Counted from the first letter of the stretch, positions 1-11,150 are shown. The stretch is 64,000 nt of DNA from Hermatobates lingyangjiaoensis (GCA_026182355.1 JAPFBL010000522.1:62001-126000), one strand, 5' to 3'. Numbers and translations: made by a program. The notes: generated by a model from the letters alone, not told the origin.

Positions 1-122
1 CTATATTTTACTATACTGAAGATTATAACCGTATGGATCTTTTACGGGTTTGTCCTACTAATTGTGATTACTACTAATTGTGGTTTATCCTACTAGGGAT
101 CCAAACTAATTGTGGTTTAGGA
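1..122. other. short AT-rich leader with repeated CTACTAATTGTG words
   Basis: The words CTACTAATTGTG and AATTGTGGTTTA recur several times in the first 120 bases, suggesting small local duplications next to a hAT insertion. No coding frame. Confidence 0.4.
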
Positions 123-541
123 CAGGCGTGGGGAACCGCGGCCGTAAGGCCGCATGTGGCCTTTTGAACCATGAAATGCGGCCTTCTGTAGTTTGTTGAG
201 AAAAATGTTTAAAAAAATATAAAGAATTACAATTCTGTTAATAAAGACAAAAAATTTTGACATTTAGGAAGGAGACAATTTATCTATCAATACTTTAAAA
301 GTCTCAGCTTTTAGAAAATCATTGCCTTAGTTAACAAAAGTAGTAAACGAAGGAAGTGAGTATACTGCTGAATCTTTTGAAAGATGCGAAATAGTTTTAG
401 ATGCACTGATCGAGTAATATAATGATAGATTCAAGAATTTTACAATATAACTGTTATATGAGAATTTGCTTATTCATTCGTTGTGGTCTTTTGGGGAAGA
501 GGGCGGAATGGTCTTACTCTAAGAAAGGTTCCCAACCCCTG
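123..541 (+). mobile_element. non-autonomous hAT element with perfect 8-bp TSD
   Basis: The left end CAGGCGTGGGGAACC and the right end, read in reverse as CAGGGGTTGGGAACC, form hAT-type terminal inverted repeats. The element is flanked on both sides by the 8-bp GTTTAGGA (115-122 and 542-549), the target-site length of the hAT superfamily. The interior is homologous to 22318-22725 but carries stops, so it is a decayed copy of transposase-derived sequence. Confidence 0.9.
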
Positions 542-549
542 GTTTAGGA

Positions 550-983
550 GTTTCAAAGTGGCTAAAGGGCAGCACGTTACACTAGTCGGCCTGATTTGAT
601 TTTGGTGGTTATATGGCTGAGAAGCTTAGGAACACATTGAAAGTCAAAACAGGTTTAGGAGTTTCGTACACCTTCAGTACGAGAATTCGTACATTTATCA
701 ATTTCCTTTGCTAACTACATCACAGCTGATGTCATCTGCTTAATTTTATTCAATAGAAGCATACTTTCCAAGAGTTAGCCAATTTATATAACCAAACCTG
801 CCAATTATATTTTAATTATAATTCTAACGTAGTGCAATCACTTATTATGTCGTGTTTACCCTACAATTAATTATAATTAACAAATTTAAGATATTTAATA
901 AACAAAGAGTCCCTGATTAGTTGATTATCTTCAGTGTTATAAAGGTAATAGAATAAGACTTTTGTATCATCTTATTAATATAA
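550..983. other. AT-rich stretch with one end of a palindrome-family repeat
   Basis: No gene seen. Positions 824-872 (TCTAACGTAGTGCAATCA onward to TACCCTACAAT) match the outer end of the repeat arms found at 20022-20090 and, inverted, at 44890-44960. Confidence 0.55.
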
Positions 984-1602
984 TAACACATTTTTTTGGT
1001 GCCCAAGGTTTCTAATCTGATTTCGATTAATTTAGGGGCGATGATTCCGGAAATCATAGTAATTTTTCTCATCAGGTCAAGTTATTAAGATGTTTGCCAT
1101 TTAATACTTTTTTTTTACCTTAAAATTAGGTGTATTCTAGTGTAATAATTAGAATTGTAAGTTGTCATTGTGATCAATGTTAAATGATTACATCAGAAAC
1201 CTTAATGCTTTACTTGCGTTGCAGATTTTTGGAGTAAAATTAAGCATGGCTACATCCTCTCCTAGGCGACATTTCTTAAACAAACCAAATGTGTTTTGCT
1301 ATATTTGAGGGGAATATACGTTGACATCCAAATGTTTTGCATACGTATTTGATTAAGTAGTAAACATATTTTGGTGTGATTAATGTATGTGTCTTAAGGT
1401 TAAATAAAAATATTATTTCTTCAATTTGTCTGTCTTTATTTAGCTGTTGCCTTCCTACAGAGAGGGGTGTAGCATAGGAGGAAAACTAAATCTAATAGAG
1501 AAAAAACGACAGCATTTTTTAAATCAGCGCCCTTAAATTAGCTAAAAACTGTTAAACATCTTAGGCACCATCACAAAAAATTTTCTATTATCTGACACAG
1601 TG
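984..1602. mobile_element. TIR DNA transposon, GGTGCC-ended family, copy 1
   Basis: About 600 bp closely resembling 34761-35391 along its whole length. The ends are GGTGCCCAAGG at the left and CTTAGGCACC at the right. The outermost TGGCCA part preserved in copy 2 is missing or mutated here. No open frame, so presumably non-autonomous. It ends about 100 bp before CCP5 exon 1700-1959. Confidence 0.7.
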
Positions 1603-1699
1603 AGGATTGCGTATAAAAAATCGTTGTCTCATTTTAGAATTCCGTATTATGTTTTATTCGCTGATATGCATGTGAATATTTTGTGGCTTTTTGTTTCAG

Positions 1700-1959
1700 A
1701 TTATAATTCTTAGCGGAAGGGTGCATCCTGGTGAAACTCCTTCCAGTTTCGTATTAATCGGAATTATTAATCTGCTACTGAACAAGTCTGATCCAATTGC
1801 ATTGGCGCTTCGAAGACATTTCGTTTTTAAGATAATCCCCATGTTGAATCCAGACGGTGTTTACCATGGAAACTATAGGACTGATACAAGGGGCGTGAAC
1901 CTTAACAGAGTGTATAATCATCCCTCAAAGGTCCTTCACCCCACTATTTATGGCGCTAG
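1700..1959 (+). CDS. AGBL5: CCP5/AGBL5-like carboxypeptidase, internal exon 1 of those visible (Zn site)
   Basis: First visible exon of a cytosolic carboxypeptidase of the M14 family, CCP5 type. In CCP5 the enzyme hydrolyses the branch-point glutamate left on polyglutamylated tubulin, in the cytosol and on microtubules. The exon starts after TTGTTTCAG and ends at AG/GTATGT, leaving two bases (phase 2). It encodes about 86 residues. Visible landmarks are [10 protein letters not shown] (the HxxE pair that binds zinc), then [20 protein letters not shown] (substrate-binding Asn-Arg region) and [10 protein letters not shown]. These blocks are in the order and spacing of CCP5. The frame is open upstream only through the intron, so the true start codon and N-terminal domain lie before the window. 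A TIR transposon ends about 100 bases upstream. Family assignment is from motifs, and CCP5 rather than CCP1-4 or CCP6 is inferred from the RTD-RGVNLNR and later blocks. Confidence 0.93.
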
Positions 1960-2105
1960 GTATGTACCATGCTTCAAAAAAAAATTTGATTAAACCTTTA
2001 GAATCTAAGGATAACCTTTAACTTTCTAAATTTATATGTAATCCTTCCAATACTGCAGAATATATAGCAATAAATACAACTAAAAGTAACTTTCTCTTAT
2101 GTGGG

Positions 2106-2456
2106 GGCTTTGATAAGTTCAGTGGTTAACGTACTCGCCTATGAACTGGTAGGTCAAAGGTTCGATCCCAGGCTGGCTCTCAATTTATTTACGCAGGAGG
2201 TGAATAAATCTTGGCACGTCGTCCCTAGGAGAGGAAGTTAAACCGTCTGTACGATGTCGAGTAGTCGTTAAAGATTGCTACTCGAAATACACTTGATTTA
2301 GGCAAAATTTAGGACTCCCAATGTAGAGTCAACAGGTAATGTGGCTCGCCCATTACTAAAATGGGTGCCAAATAATAAATGAGCCACAATTTCTGCCCCT
2401 AGAACAGTACTAAAAGGCGAAAGCCTTATAAGTGTAGGCGTTGGAAAACAAACAAA
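2106..2456 (+). mobile_element. tRNA-headed SINE, full length
   Basis: The head has an A-box-like TGATAAGTTCAGTGG at 2111 and a B-box GGTTCGATCCC at 2159-2169, i.e. an RNA polymerase III promoter. A central core (CCGTCTGTACGATGTCGAGT, then TCGTTAAAGATT and AATACACTTG) is shared with the SINEs at 23809, 29700-30085 and 33025-33195. The 3' part ends AAAAGGCGAAAGCC, TATAAGTGTAGGCGTTGG and an A-rich tail of AAAC repeats. Confidence 0.82.
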
Positions 2457-2677
2457 CTTTCCTTTCTGTTATTAACATTTGGAAAAAAAATACCTGAGAC
2501 ATTCCACCAAAAAACGTGAAACCGCTGTCGAAAAATTAAATTGTCTACTTAACCTTGATAAATGTATCCTATTTACGCTTACTAATATTCTTATAAAGAA
2601 AGATTTAAAATTTCTATGAAATATTTAACGGGGTAATATGCCACTTAATTTTTACTGAATTTATAACTGAGTGGAAA

Positions 2678-2700
2678 ACACACACACACACACACACACA

Positions 2701-2746
<46 letters not shown>
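2678..2746. repeat. (CA)n-(TA)n microsatellite
   Basis: About 13 CA units run directly into about 21 TA units. Confidence 0.95.
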
Positions 2747-2750
<4 letters not shown>

Positions 2751-2814
2751 TAAAAGAAACGGTCCAGCGGACTTTTTTACAATAAAATAAAAAACGAAGG
2801 AAACACACAGAAAG

Positions 2815-2900
2815 ACACAGACATAACTCACATCGATATTTCGACAATCGTCGTCATCAGGAGGTGCGAAGAGCGAAGAGTCCCGCAGGAAGACAGGGCG
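2815..2900 (-). repeat. CTGANGA-hairpin motif, family F
   Basis: On the minus strand this reads CTCCTGATGACGACGATTG then TCGAAATATCGATG: a CTGATGA core, a short stem, then GAAA. It lies between two (TA)n tracts and resembles 59760-59800. Confidence 0.6.
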
Positions 2901-2920
2901 GTACTCATATATATAAGTAA

Positions 2921-2938
2921 ACATATATATATATATAT

Positions 2939-2978
<40 letters not shown>
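2921..2978. repeat. (TA)n microsatellite
   Basis: Two TA runs separated by AACA, just before CCP5 exon 3031-3163. Confidence 0.9.
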
Positions 2979-2979
<1 letters not shown>

Positions 2980-3030
2980 TGCTAAGTTTTGATTAATCCC
3001 TGATGAAATAATACTTTCTTGTTGTTTCAG

Positions 3031-3163
3031 GGCTGTGATCTTATTCGCTCACCATGGATTCGAAGTTCTCGATGATGAGGAAAATCAAGTTACTAGTTTA
3101 AATCGTCTATCTCATATTCAGGACAAAGTGTCTGTCCTAACTCTATGTAACCATTTACCAGGG
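3031..3163 (+). CDS. AGBL5: CCP5/AGBL5-like carboxypeptidase, exon 2
   Basis: Acceptor GTTGTTTCAG precedes the exon. Its first G completes the arginine codon split by the previous intron. It reads AVILFAHHGFEVLDDEENQ and continues to LTLCNHLPG, ending in phase 0 before GTGAAT. This is the poorly conserved, acidic insertion that separates the two halves of the catalytic domain in CCP5 proteins, so homology here is weak and the call rests on perfect phase continuity with the flanking exons. The upstream intron holds a SINE and two (TA)n tracts. The downstream intron holds a 378-bp palindrome. Confidence 0.85.
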
Positions 3164-3624
3164 GTGAATATTTCATCTATACATTCGCTTATAGATATAG
3201 CAGATCTTTAAAATAAGTTAACTGTTGTCTTGGTATTCACGATCTGGTGACTGATATTTGTAACTTTCTAAAAACTCAACTTAGTAAATACTCAGCTTTT
3301 GTCTTCGAAATTACTTTTTCTCAGTGAAACCCCATCCCAAGAGGGATATCAATTCTATGTGACAGAATGAGTAATAGCTTTAAAGGTAAATAAAGAATAA
3401 ACGAGAGAACTAATATAAATGGATAATATATTGTTAAGATAGATGTGCTTTATATTTATGTATCCAAATAACTTATAGTTGATTAGTTAGTACGGCTCTA
3501 ATTTAATTATATCTAGTATTTAATATAATTATAATTACGAATTCTCAGATAGTTAAGTTGTATTGAAGTGTTTTTTTAAACTAAAACCGAATTTTAAGTT
3601 TTTTGTTGCTTGATTTCTTGACCA

Positions 3625-3626
<2 letters not shown>

Positions 3627-3665
<39 letters not shown>

Positions 3666-3790
3666 AGAGGGAAACCAAGCGCACTGCTTCAGAGACAGTT
3701 GGAGACCCTCCAACCAGAACGCTTGGTTTCCTTTTCTTATCTCTCCTGAAGACGGTTCAAACCGAAAATTAGAGACTGTAAGTGTGTGCT
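3627..3790 (+). repeat. (TA)n followed by family B repeat arm
   Basis: The TA run at 3627-3663 is followed by AGAGAGGGAAACCAAGCG and, at 3746-3752, CTGAAGA with the CGGTT/AACCG hairpin and AAAATTAGAGACTG. The same sequence forms the arms of the 45096-45585 palindrome. Confidence 0.75.
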
Positions 3791-3977
3791 TTTAATTTTT
3801 CTATGTTTCTTTTTGTACATTGAACTATATTTGTCCGTTTCGGATGGTATTTCCCTCGAAAAAGTGTACATATATACATATAATTCGAAAAAACGATCCA
3901 AACTGGACGCAAATCAGTTCACAAACAATATATATACATATATATATTCACTTTATAAACGGAAGTACGATTCAAAC

Positions 3978-4155
3978 TGGACACAATAACAGTTCAAAAT
4001 TGAAGATAGGTAGCACACAAAGTAAAGAAACACACTACAACGTGCTTGGTCCCCCTTTCTCTTTTCTCCTGAAGACGGATTGCCCGAAAATTTGAGTTTG
4101 TAAGTGTGTTTCTTTACTTTGTGTGCTACTTATCTTCAATTTTGAACTGTTATAT
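3978..4155. repeat. inverted repeat, family B, with CTGAAGA hairpin motif
   Basis: The arms CAGTTCAAAATTGAAGATAG to AAACACAC (from 3981) and their inverse (to 4150) flank CTGAAGACGG at 4069. Related to the palindromes at 26748 and 46771. Confidence 0.75.
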
Positions 4156-4200
4156 ATATATATATAACAGATTCAATAATATATCGACCGTTTGATAGAA

Positions 4201-4574
4201 TAGGTGTGTTCTCTAATCGGGGTTCGGTCAATTTTCCAGGATAAAAAATCAAACTCTCGTTGCCAACGTTTCGGTTTTATTTAAAACCTTTTTCATAGGC
4301 AGAAGTAAGAATTTTTTAACTAAGAAAATGAAATTTACATTATTTAAAGGAACAACAATGTTAGCCGGACAAAACCTTCGACTAGACTTCAGTCTAGTCG
4401 AAGGTTTTGTCCGGCTAACATTGTTATTCCTTTAAATAATGTAAATTTCATTTTCTTAGTTAAAAAATTCTTACTTCTGCCTATGAAAAAGGTTTTAAAT
4501 AAAACCGAAACGTTGGCAACGAGAGTTTGATTTTTTATCCTGGAAAATTGACCGAACCCCGATTAGAGAACACA

Positions 4575-4578
<4 letters not shown>
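4201..4578. repeat. 378-bp near-perfect palindrome, family D
   Basis: Two 188-bp arms meet at a 2-nt centre (4389-4390), where AGACT-TC-AGTCT is visible. Arm ends are TAGGTGTGTTCTCTAATC and its inverse. I found only one clear mismatch. Each arm holds CCGAAACGTTGG preceded by a hairpin built from AAGGTTTT and AAAACC. A (TA)n tract abuts the right end (4577-4609). Confidence 0.93.
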
Positions 4579-4611
<33 letters not shown>

Positions 4612-4720
4612 TCAAACTACAATAAGAAATAGGGAAAAAAGACTAAGATCTTTCAACCGTATCAAGTGGTCTTCGTCAGAGTCAAAAACCCAACTGAAAC
4701 CTAGATGCAAAGACATCATG
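4577..4720 (-). repeat. (TA)n and single family C arm
   Basis: A TA run is followed by AAGACTAAGATCTTTCAACC and GGTCTTCGTCAGAG. The same arm is palindromic at 26514-26705 and single at 45614-45690. Confidence 0.75.
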
Positions 4721-5129
4721 GTGAGAGGTTCAGAGGAGTGGGATGGAAGAGCGGTATTTTAAAAGTGCGTAAAGTGCAGGAAAGGACAATAGTCCACTCA
4801 GGGATGTATGGGGGAAACAAAGGAGTTCAGTAAGAAAAAGTAAAAAACTATCCGCTTGTTGTCAACCCTCTTAGTTGAGGCTATTACCCAAAGTCAAGAC
4901 AGAGTCAAGTTTGAAAAGCCCGTTACTATTGTTTATAATATTTGATCTATTAAATTTAATCAGAGATTATTCGATAATATTTCTTAACAACATCGATTTT
5001 TCATAGGTAATAAATTTATCTCTGGTCCAATCAATATGATGATTTTCATAATTTATATGCAAGAATAAGGCGCCTAATTGAATGTATTTTTTTTCTGTTA
5101 TTTTAAATGTCTGATTATATTTTAAACAG

Positions 5130-5244
5130 GGTAAAGGAGATGAAACTGTAGAGAATATAGTCCAGAATCCTTTTCACTTCACTCGGAGAGAAGATTCTGG
5201 GCTTTTCTTATACATTGATATGCATGGACATGCTTCAAAGAAAG
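5130..5244 (+). CDS. AGBL5: CCP5/AGBL5-like carboxypeptidase, exon 3 (third zinc ligand)
   Basis: Starts in phase 0 after TTTTAAACAG and ends one base into a glycine codon before GTAACC. It encodes GKGDETVENIV, a short linker, then SGLFLYIDMHGHASKK. The D-x-HGH-x-SK block carries the third zinc-ligand histidine of M14 carboxypeptidases and is nearly identical to the DLHGHASK block of animal CCP5. The first half of the exon is charged linker. This is the strongest single piece of evidence that the gene is a CCP-type and not an A/B-type carboxypeptidase. Confidence 0.93.
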
Positions 5245-5426
5245 GTAACCTCTTCCTAAGTATTCATTATTAATTAATTTATATTTATTTATTTTTATAA
5301 TATAATCGAATATGGTTTTGATTTTTAATGGTGACAGTTTAGTAGTTGATTTTTCAGTTGGAATATTCGATCAATTGTTTATATTACTGAGTTAATATAA
5401 GTGGGCAGCAAATCTTAGAGACAAAT

Positions 5427-5569
5427 GGAATTAATATATGCAGCAGCTTCTGCATTAGCGACCTTTCTGCTGATAGCCTCGATTTTTAAAAAATCGATCC
5501 TTAAGCATGAAAATCGAGGCTATCAGCAGAAAGATCGTTAATGCAGAAGCTGCTGTATATTTTAATTCC
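5427..5569. repeat. 143-bp inverted repeat (foldback)
   Basis: The arms GGAATTAATATATGCAGCAG to CTCGATTTTT and their inverse are separated by about 20 nt. Each arm is about 60 bp, with a few mismatches. It lies in the intron after CCP5 exon 3. Confidence 0.88.
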
Positions 5570-6359
5570 TTTAGTGAGTTAATTATACATCAGGAGTAAC
5601 TCATTTTATCTTGCTCAAGTTTATTGCAAGAAAGTGTTGAGTGAATGCGCGTTTTTGCCCTCATTGAGGGAAGGTATAGACAGGTTTTCCAACTCCTACA
5701 TTATAAGTAGGGTGCAGACATTCGACTAGACCATACTTTACCCCAGATAAATATTTGCCACGTCCGACTTCTCATTACAGTTACAGTTAACTGAATGATT
5801 TTCTTGAGGTATATTTTTGTATAGCCTTGTTTTCATTTTGAGAATAATTTGTATAATTGTAATATTTTCTTCCTTTAATAAAGAAATAATAATTGAATAA
5901 ACCCTAATCCTTACCAAAACGCAGAAATCAATGATACAGTCAACTCTGGTTAAGAATGGGGTTTTCGCTTTAACAACCCCGATTATGTAATGTCTTCCTT
6001 AAAAACTTTTACTTGTCATGAAAAAAAAGATTTGGATACACTGGGCACAATTCGGCCCCCAAATATTCAGAGTGTTTCAACAGTAGTTTTACATACAAAA
6101 ATTGCATCTTGATTTTTACATCTTTAAATTTTACTGTTCTTAAAGAACAGTTTTAAGAATAATTTTATTTAAAAAATTGTTTAAAATAAATAAATTATTA
6201 ATATGTTAATAAACTTTATTTTTAAGAATAACATATTATTTCTAAACACAGCCTAAAGCGCATTTTTTATTTAATATGCATTATACTTGATACAATTGTT
6301 TTGGTTACCTATTACGATGCGTTTACTTCACTCGTTAGTGATATATCTTCTCGACTACT

Positions 6360-7335
6360 GATTCCTAGAATACAAAAAAGGTTTCTTGAGGATTAGATCC
6401 AAAGATTAACTCCTCCTGATTATAAGCCGATGTTTCGCTAAAGATTAACACTTTCTGCACTAGCAGAGCATGCATGTACCAAGGGGTATTCTTTTACGTT
6501 TGAATACACGGAAATACTATAACTTGAAAGACATTTCAAAGAAATTATTATTATAATGAAAGCACCAAGGGCCTGCTATAGAGATCTGATACAGCTATTG
6601 CAGTATTAGTCTTATTAATAGTCTGAAACTAAGTAATGTCCTTTCTTTTTATTCTAGTCTCTATTTTTCGGTTTTCTTTCTGTTCCTTTTATTTGAACCG
6701 TATTGTACAGTAATTAATTTGAACTACTGGATTAATTAATTTGGAAGGGTGGCTGGTGGCTGGTTTTTGTTTTATGGTTATGTAACCTCCCTTTGATTTC
6801 TTGCCTCTTATGATGCTGTTGTATATAAATGCCTTAAATAGTTTCTCCCTTGAAAAAGAAAAAAAAAAGTTAATAACTATGTTACATTTTTGATTTCCCC
6901 TGAATAAGCTTATCTTTTGCTTATTTGTATTGTTTTGTATGCTTGGTTATTGTGTTTTTTTGTTGTCTGTTTACTTGAATTTTTGGAGGTATCCTTCCAG
7001 AATCATGTTCCAGTATTACTAATATTTTTAAATTATTTTAGTCTTAAATATTAATAAAATGAATTAAATCAAAAACATATCTGTTCTATCAAAAACAATA
7101 ACACTGTCTATATTTGGTTTTCTTTTACTTTATTTGTGTTTGTTGCTTATTTGTGTTTTTTTGTTTTCTGTTAGTTGATATTCTGTGGATGTATTTGTTT
7201 TCAGAGATTTGTTTATAAGAGTTCTTATTTTCTCAATAAATTGTTTTTAGCCTTAAAATGATGAACTATCTTCGGCGAAACGTCATCAAGAGTAGTGACT
7301 CTTTGAACGTAATCCTCAAGAAACCTAGTTTGAAT
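6360..7335. repeat. region bounded by inverted GGTTTCTTGAGGATTA repeats
   Basis: AGGTTTCTTGAGGATTAGATCC near 6378 (left) and its inverse near 7310 (right) each sit next to a hairpin-GAAAC type motif (CGAAACGTCATC at 7277; inverse CGATGTTTCG near 6426). The interior is T-rich with no open frame. It may be a decayed element or two inverted copies about 1 kb apart. Confidence 0.45.
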
Positions 7336-7344
7336 GTTATTAAT

Positions 7345-7524
7345 TTTCATTATGACTTTTGAATCACTATATATTTCATTATGACTTTTGAATCACTATA
7401 TATTTCATTATGACTTTTGAATCACTATATATTTCATTATGACTTTTGAATCACTATATATTTCATTATGACTTTTGAATCACTATATATTTCATTATGA
7501 CTTTTGAATCACTATATATTTCAT
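7345..7524. repeat. 29-bp tandem repeat, 6 copies
   Basis: The unit begins TTTCATTATGACTTTTG and ends AATCACTATATA. It repeats at 7345, 7374, 7403, 7432, 7461 and 7490, essentially identical, with a partial seventh. Confidence 0.97.
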
Positions 7525-8241
7525 TCTACGTTCAATATAAGGATTGTCGATTGGCGATATTTTAGTGCATTTTTCAGCTGCACCTGTGAATGATTCTTGT
7601 AATTACTTATTTTGGATTGGTTTTATACTCCTACATACCTTCTATTTCTGAATGAATTTGCATTCACTAATAAATCAATAAAACAGATATCACTAAATTG
7701 CTTAGTACCTAAAGGATTTATTTATATCATGCTTATCTTACAGACTAATACTGACAGTATTACTGAGTTACAGACTAATAACAGCGCAAACTGTTACAAA
7801 ATCTTTCGTTTATTCATATGCTTTAGGCAGTTATATTGTTAATTCATAGTAATTTTCCTCATGTGGAAACATTTTTTCTCTAATTCTAAAAAATTTTCTT
7901 TCCTTGCTATTTAAATATATAAACATCAACTTTTCATAAAAGAAATCTGGATTTCCTGCCACAAGTTTTCCTTAATTAAAAATAAAACAAATTTTCTACC
8001 ATTGATAGGTTAAAATAATTCTTTCATATTTTCTTAGAGCTCAATTTTTTCATTTGTTGTACAATCGTGTTTCTTTTCATAATTTGAAACATATTTATTT
8101 ATTTGATTTAAAAACATATTTTATGTGTTTACTAGTATTTCTTCCTTGACTTATATATTTATTTATGCTTAAAATGATTATTCTTCAGTATCATAGAACA
8201 TTATTGTATGCAAATATGTAATGGAGCTGTTATTTGCATAG

Positions 8242-8380
8242 GTATATTCATGTATGGAAATCATTTCGACGAAATGGATGACAAAGTCGACTGCATGTTA
8301 CTTCCTAAATTAATATCCTTTAACTCTCAACACTTCCATTTTGAATCTTGCAATTTTTCCGAAAAGAATATGTATGTCAA
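8242..8380 (+). CDS. AGBL5: CCP5/AGBL5-like carboxypeptidase, exon 4
   Basis: Acceptor TTATTTGCATAG. The first two bases complete the glycine codon from the previous exon. It encodes [11 protein letters not shown], then [21 protein letters not shown] and SEKNMYVK, ending two bases into a lysine codon before GTAAGT. FMYGN and the CNFSEKNMY block are characteristic of the CCP family after the HGHASK motif. The preceding intron is about 3 kb and holds a foldback and a 29-bp tandem repeat. Confidence 0.92.
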
Positions 8381-8600
8381 GTAAGTAAATGTTAATTTTA
8401 TTATTTATTTAACAATTAGGTTTTTACAAATTTTGTTTTTATTATGTTATAAAAAGTTTGGAGATCATATGTTCCAACCTGTAGAATACTTAGAGGAGTT
8501 ACAAAAAATCAGTTTGTTTATTTCATATTACTTATATTGAACTATGAATCTTAAGTGTTATGTTTTAGTGTTTTTAACCTCGATTTGATGTTTATTTAAG

Positions 8601-8811
8601 GGATAAAAGAGATGGTAGTTCGAGGGAAGGATCTGGGAGAGTGTCAGTGCTCAAGTCCACAGGTCTGGTGCGCAGCTATACCTTAGAGTGTAATTACAAC
8701 ACTGGGAAGTGTCTGAACACACTGCCTCCTCCTCTGCGAGAGCATCTCGACAAGCGACCCGTACCAACGCTTCTCGTCCCACCCAAGTACACTCCCAACA
8801 TTTATGAAGAG
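8601..8811 (+). CDS. AGBL5: CCP5/AGBL5-like carboxypeptidase, exon 5 (catalytic Glu)
   Basis: Acceptor TTTATTTAAG. The first G completes the split lysine codon. Encodes DKRDGSSREGSGRV, then STGLVRSYTLECNYNTGK and a proline-rich stretch to PKYTPNIYEE. YTLECNYNTG holds the catalytic glutamate of the CCP family. RRDG plus EGSGRV is also a family block. The exon ends in phase 0 at a weak donor, GTTCGT. Without splicing the frame would run on to a stop at 8890-8892 with a sequence that has no carboxypeptidase character. Splicing to 9483 instead restores the expected YEEVGR block, so the weak donor is accepted. Confidence 0.92.
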
Positions 8812-9482
8812 GTTCGTCAACACATATTCAAACTGCCGAAAATACATAAAATGCAAAATGAAAATTTCGGCTTACAACTTAGGAGTATTTAATTTAATTC
8901 TTTGGACCAAATCCTCAAAAAACTAATTTTTAATTTTAAGATCAGTGGTCGAGAAGATATATCAATAATAACAATGCAAAATAACTGTTATTTTGCGTTA
9001 TTAGTATTCAGAAATAATAGAATTTTCTACGAGCCGCAAATAACCCTTTTCATTCCCCGAAAATACCCGTTGAGTGACGGCGCTAACGCTTCGTTTTTGA
9101 TCAAGTAGCACAGTTGTGCATAGCCGTTGATATTTTGGTATACATAAAAGTGATTTAATTGATCAAAAAAGATTTGCTTAAAGGATGCTTTGTTATCACT
9201 GAACAATATATTGCGTTTTTAAAGGAAATGTATATTTTTAAATTGAGTATTCATTTCATTTCGACTGAGCATTTCATTTCGTATCTCATCAGGTCTCAGT
9301 TGTTGCCTTACTGTTTTATATCTTTAATCAGTATTATTAATAGGTATATAGATCGAAGAATACTACTTTCTTATACAAACTATATTGTTGTTGCTGTGTG
9401 GTAGACATTCGTGTCGCCAACTGGCTGCTTACACAAACAAAAGTTAATTTGTTTTTGCTTGTAAGATTATTTGTTGTTGTAG

Positions 9483-9656
9483 GTTGGCCGTGGTATCATG
9501 GGCAGTGTGCTCGACCTAATAGGAGTTCACCCTAACTCTCGTCTAGCCAACTCCCACCACCGTACCCTAGGCCACGTCCGTGACTGGCTGCGGCGACGAT
9601 GTCTCCAGAAGAAAGAGCGCCAGACTCCTACCACCGCTCCTCCTCACCATCTCCAG
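9483..9656 (+). CDS. AGBL5: CCP5/AGBL5-like carboxypeptidase, exon 6 (end of catalytic domain)
   Basis: Acceptor TTGTTGTTGTAG, phase 0, 58 codons, donor CAG/GTATGT. Encodes VGRGIMGSVLDLIGVHPNSR and then HHRTLGHVRDWLRRR, followed by a basic, proline- and threonine-rich stretch. This matches the last helix of the M14 domain and the conserved short segment (leucine, then W-L) after it in CCP5. GC content is much higher than in the flanking introns, as in exon 5. If the donor were not used the frame would stop at 9717-9719, giving a short alternative C terminus. Confidence 0.88.
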
Positions 9657-11150
9657 GTATGTGGTCCCCCCACCCACACCTGCCCTCCGGACACTGTACA
9701 CATCTGTCACTGCAGCTAGTCCAATAAATCCTACTCCATTTGTTCCTTTTTTTTTTCTTTTTCGCTCTCTCTCTAACCATCATATAACAAAACACCCCTT
9801 GGGATTCACCTTTTAGTTTACATAATTATTATTGTATTTATTTTATTTTTTGCTAAAGGAAACCCAAACCAATTTTCATGAATAAAAATTTTAATTTGTC
9901 AAAATTCATGTTTTTGGTTTATATTTGTGATAAAAGTTGAAAATTTTATATAACTTGTTATTTATTGTTAAAAATTTATTTTTTTAAATGATCTTAAAAA
10001 GTGGAGAACTTTTTTTTATATTTTTTCGTTACTTTTTTGTTTTTTGGTGAGTCAATACTTTCGACATGAGTTGTGTCTCAAGAATAATTTAATTCTTTGT
10101 AAAAGTATTGTGTTGAAGTAAGCTTTTTAGTGAACGCTTTGAGCGCTGTTAATTTTGATTGAGCACTCAAAGTACTACCTTGTGATCTGTTATTAAAAAA
10201 TCTGAATGTTGATAAATTTCATTGAATTCCCTAAGTTTATTTATATTATTAAAACAATCTTCATGAGCAACTGACTTTCAAGTAAACAAAGCTACACAAA
10301 CAAGTAAGTGCATACCATGTTTCTATTAAAAAAAAAACCTAGTAAAAATTTAAGAACTTCATTAAAAGTGCAGTTTGGAGGGACTTCTTACTTATAATAA
10401 GTAGTCCTGCGTACTTATCAGGTAACATTTTGGATTACTGCTAGTACTGTCGATATATTTACACCTTTTACTGTGATAACACTTATTACAATGTAAGAGA
10501 AATCTACCATTTTTTGATAATAAAATAGTAAAACGTGTTTTGTAAACTTCATTTAAGTTAATGGACGTAATATTCATATAGAATGAATAACAATAATCCA
10601 TTCAGATTTTGTTCGAACTGATCAAGTAGAAAAATGTTGTATTAACAAATAGAATCTATTAACTTATAAAAAAATACGTAAAAGAAAATATCTAACATAT
10701 TGAGCAATTAATAATGTACAGTAAACCGTATGAAAGTGTATCTATCGATAGCTTCAAGAAAATAGAAGTTGTTATCAGGAATTACTATCAGGCTCTTCAA
10801 ACTGCATTTCAAAGCAAGTATTGTGAAAGAATCTTTACAAAACAGATTAAACTAATATAAATGGTGTTCAAACTGCTTTCATATCGATTAAAGTACTTTT
10901 AAGGTGTTGATAAATTTGATTTTGTAAAGTAATCATGAAAGGAAAAAATAAATTATTTAACTTTCTGGATATTATTATTATTATTGTTTTTATTTAATAA
11001 GTTTTGATGCAGTAGACTCCCGATATTCCGTTCTTATTAGCTAAAAAGTGTTTACTCTTTAAACTGATCTCTGAAAACTAAATCCTCTATATTTCGATCT
11101 TAAAGAAATCGTTTGCAGCTTGAGGGAATATCATTAGTTGTGCAATCCGT
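9657..11150. other. start of the long putative last intron; no gene seen
   Basis: AT-rich DNA with homopolymer runs. No open frame with coding character and no recognised repeat was found. The frame that continues past exon 6 stops at 9717-9719. Confidence 0.5.

Noticed and set aside
2111..2180. Possible functional tRNA gene
   Set aside because: A and B boxes are present but the arms do not pair into a cloverleaf, and the sequence continues into a SINE body.
8902..9404. Frames of 68 and 81 codons between CCP5 exons 5 and 6
   Set aside because: Intronic, AT-rich, and splicing around them restores the expected carboxypeptidase sequence.
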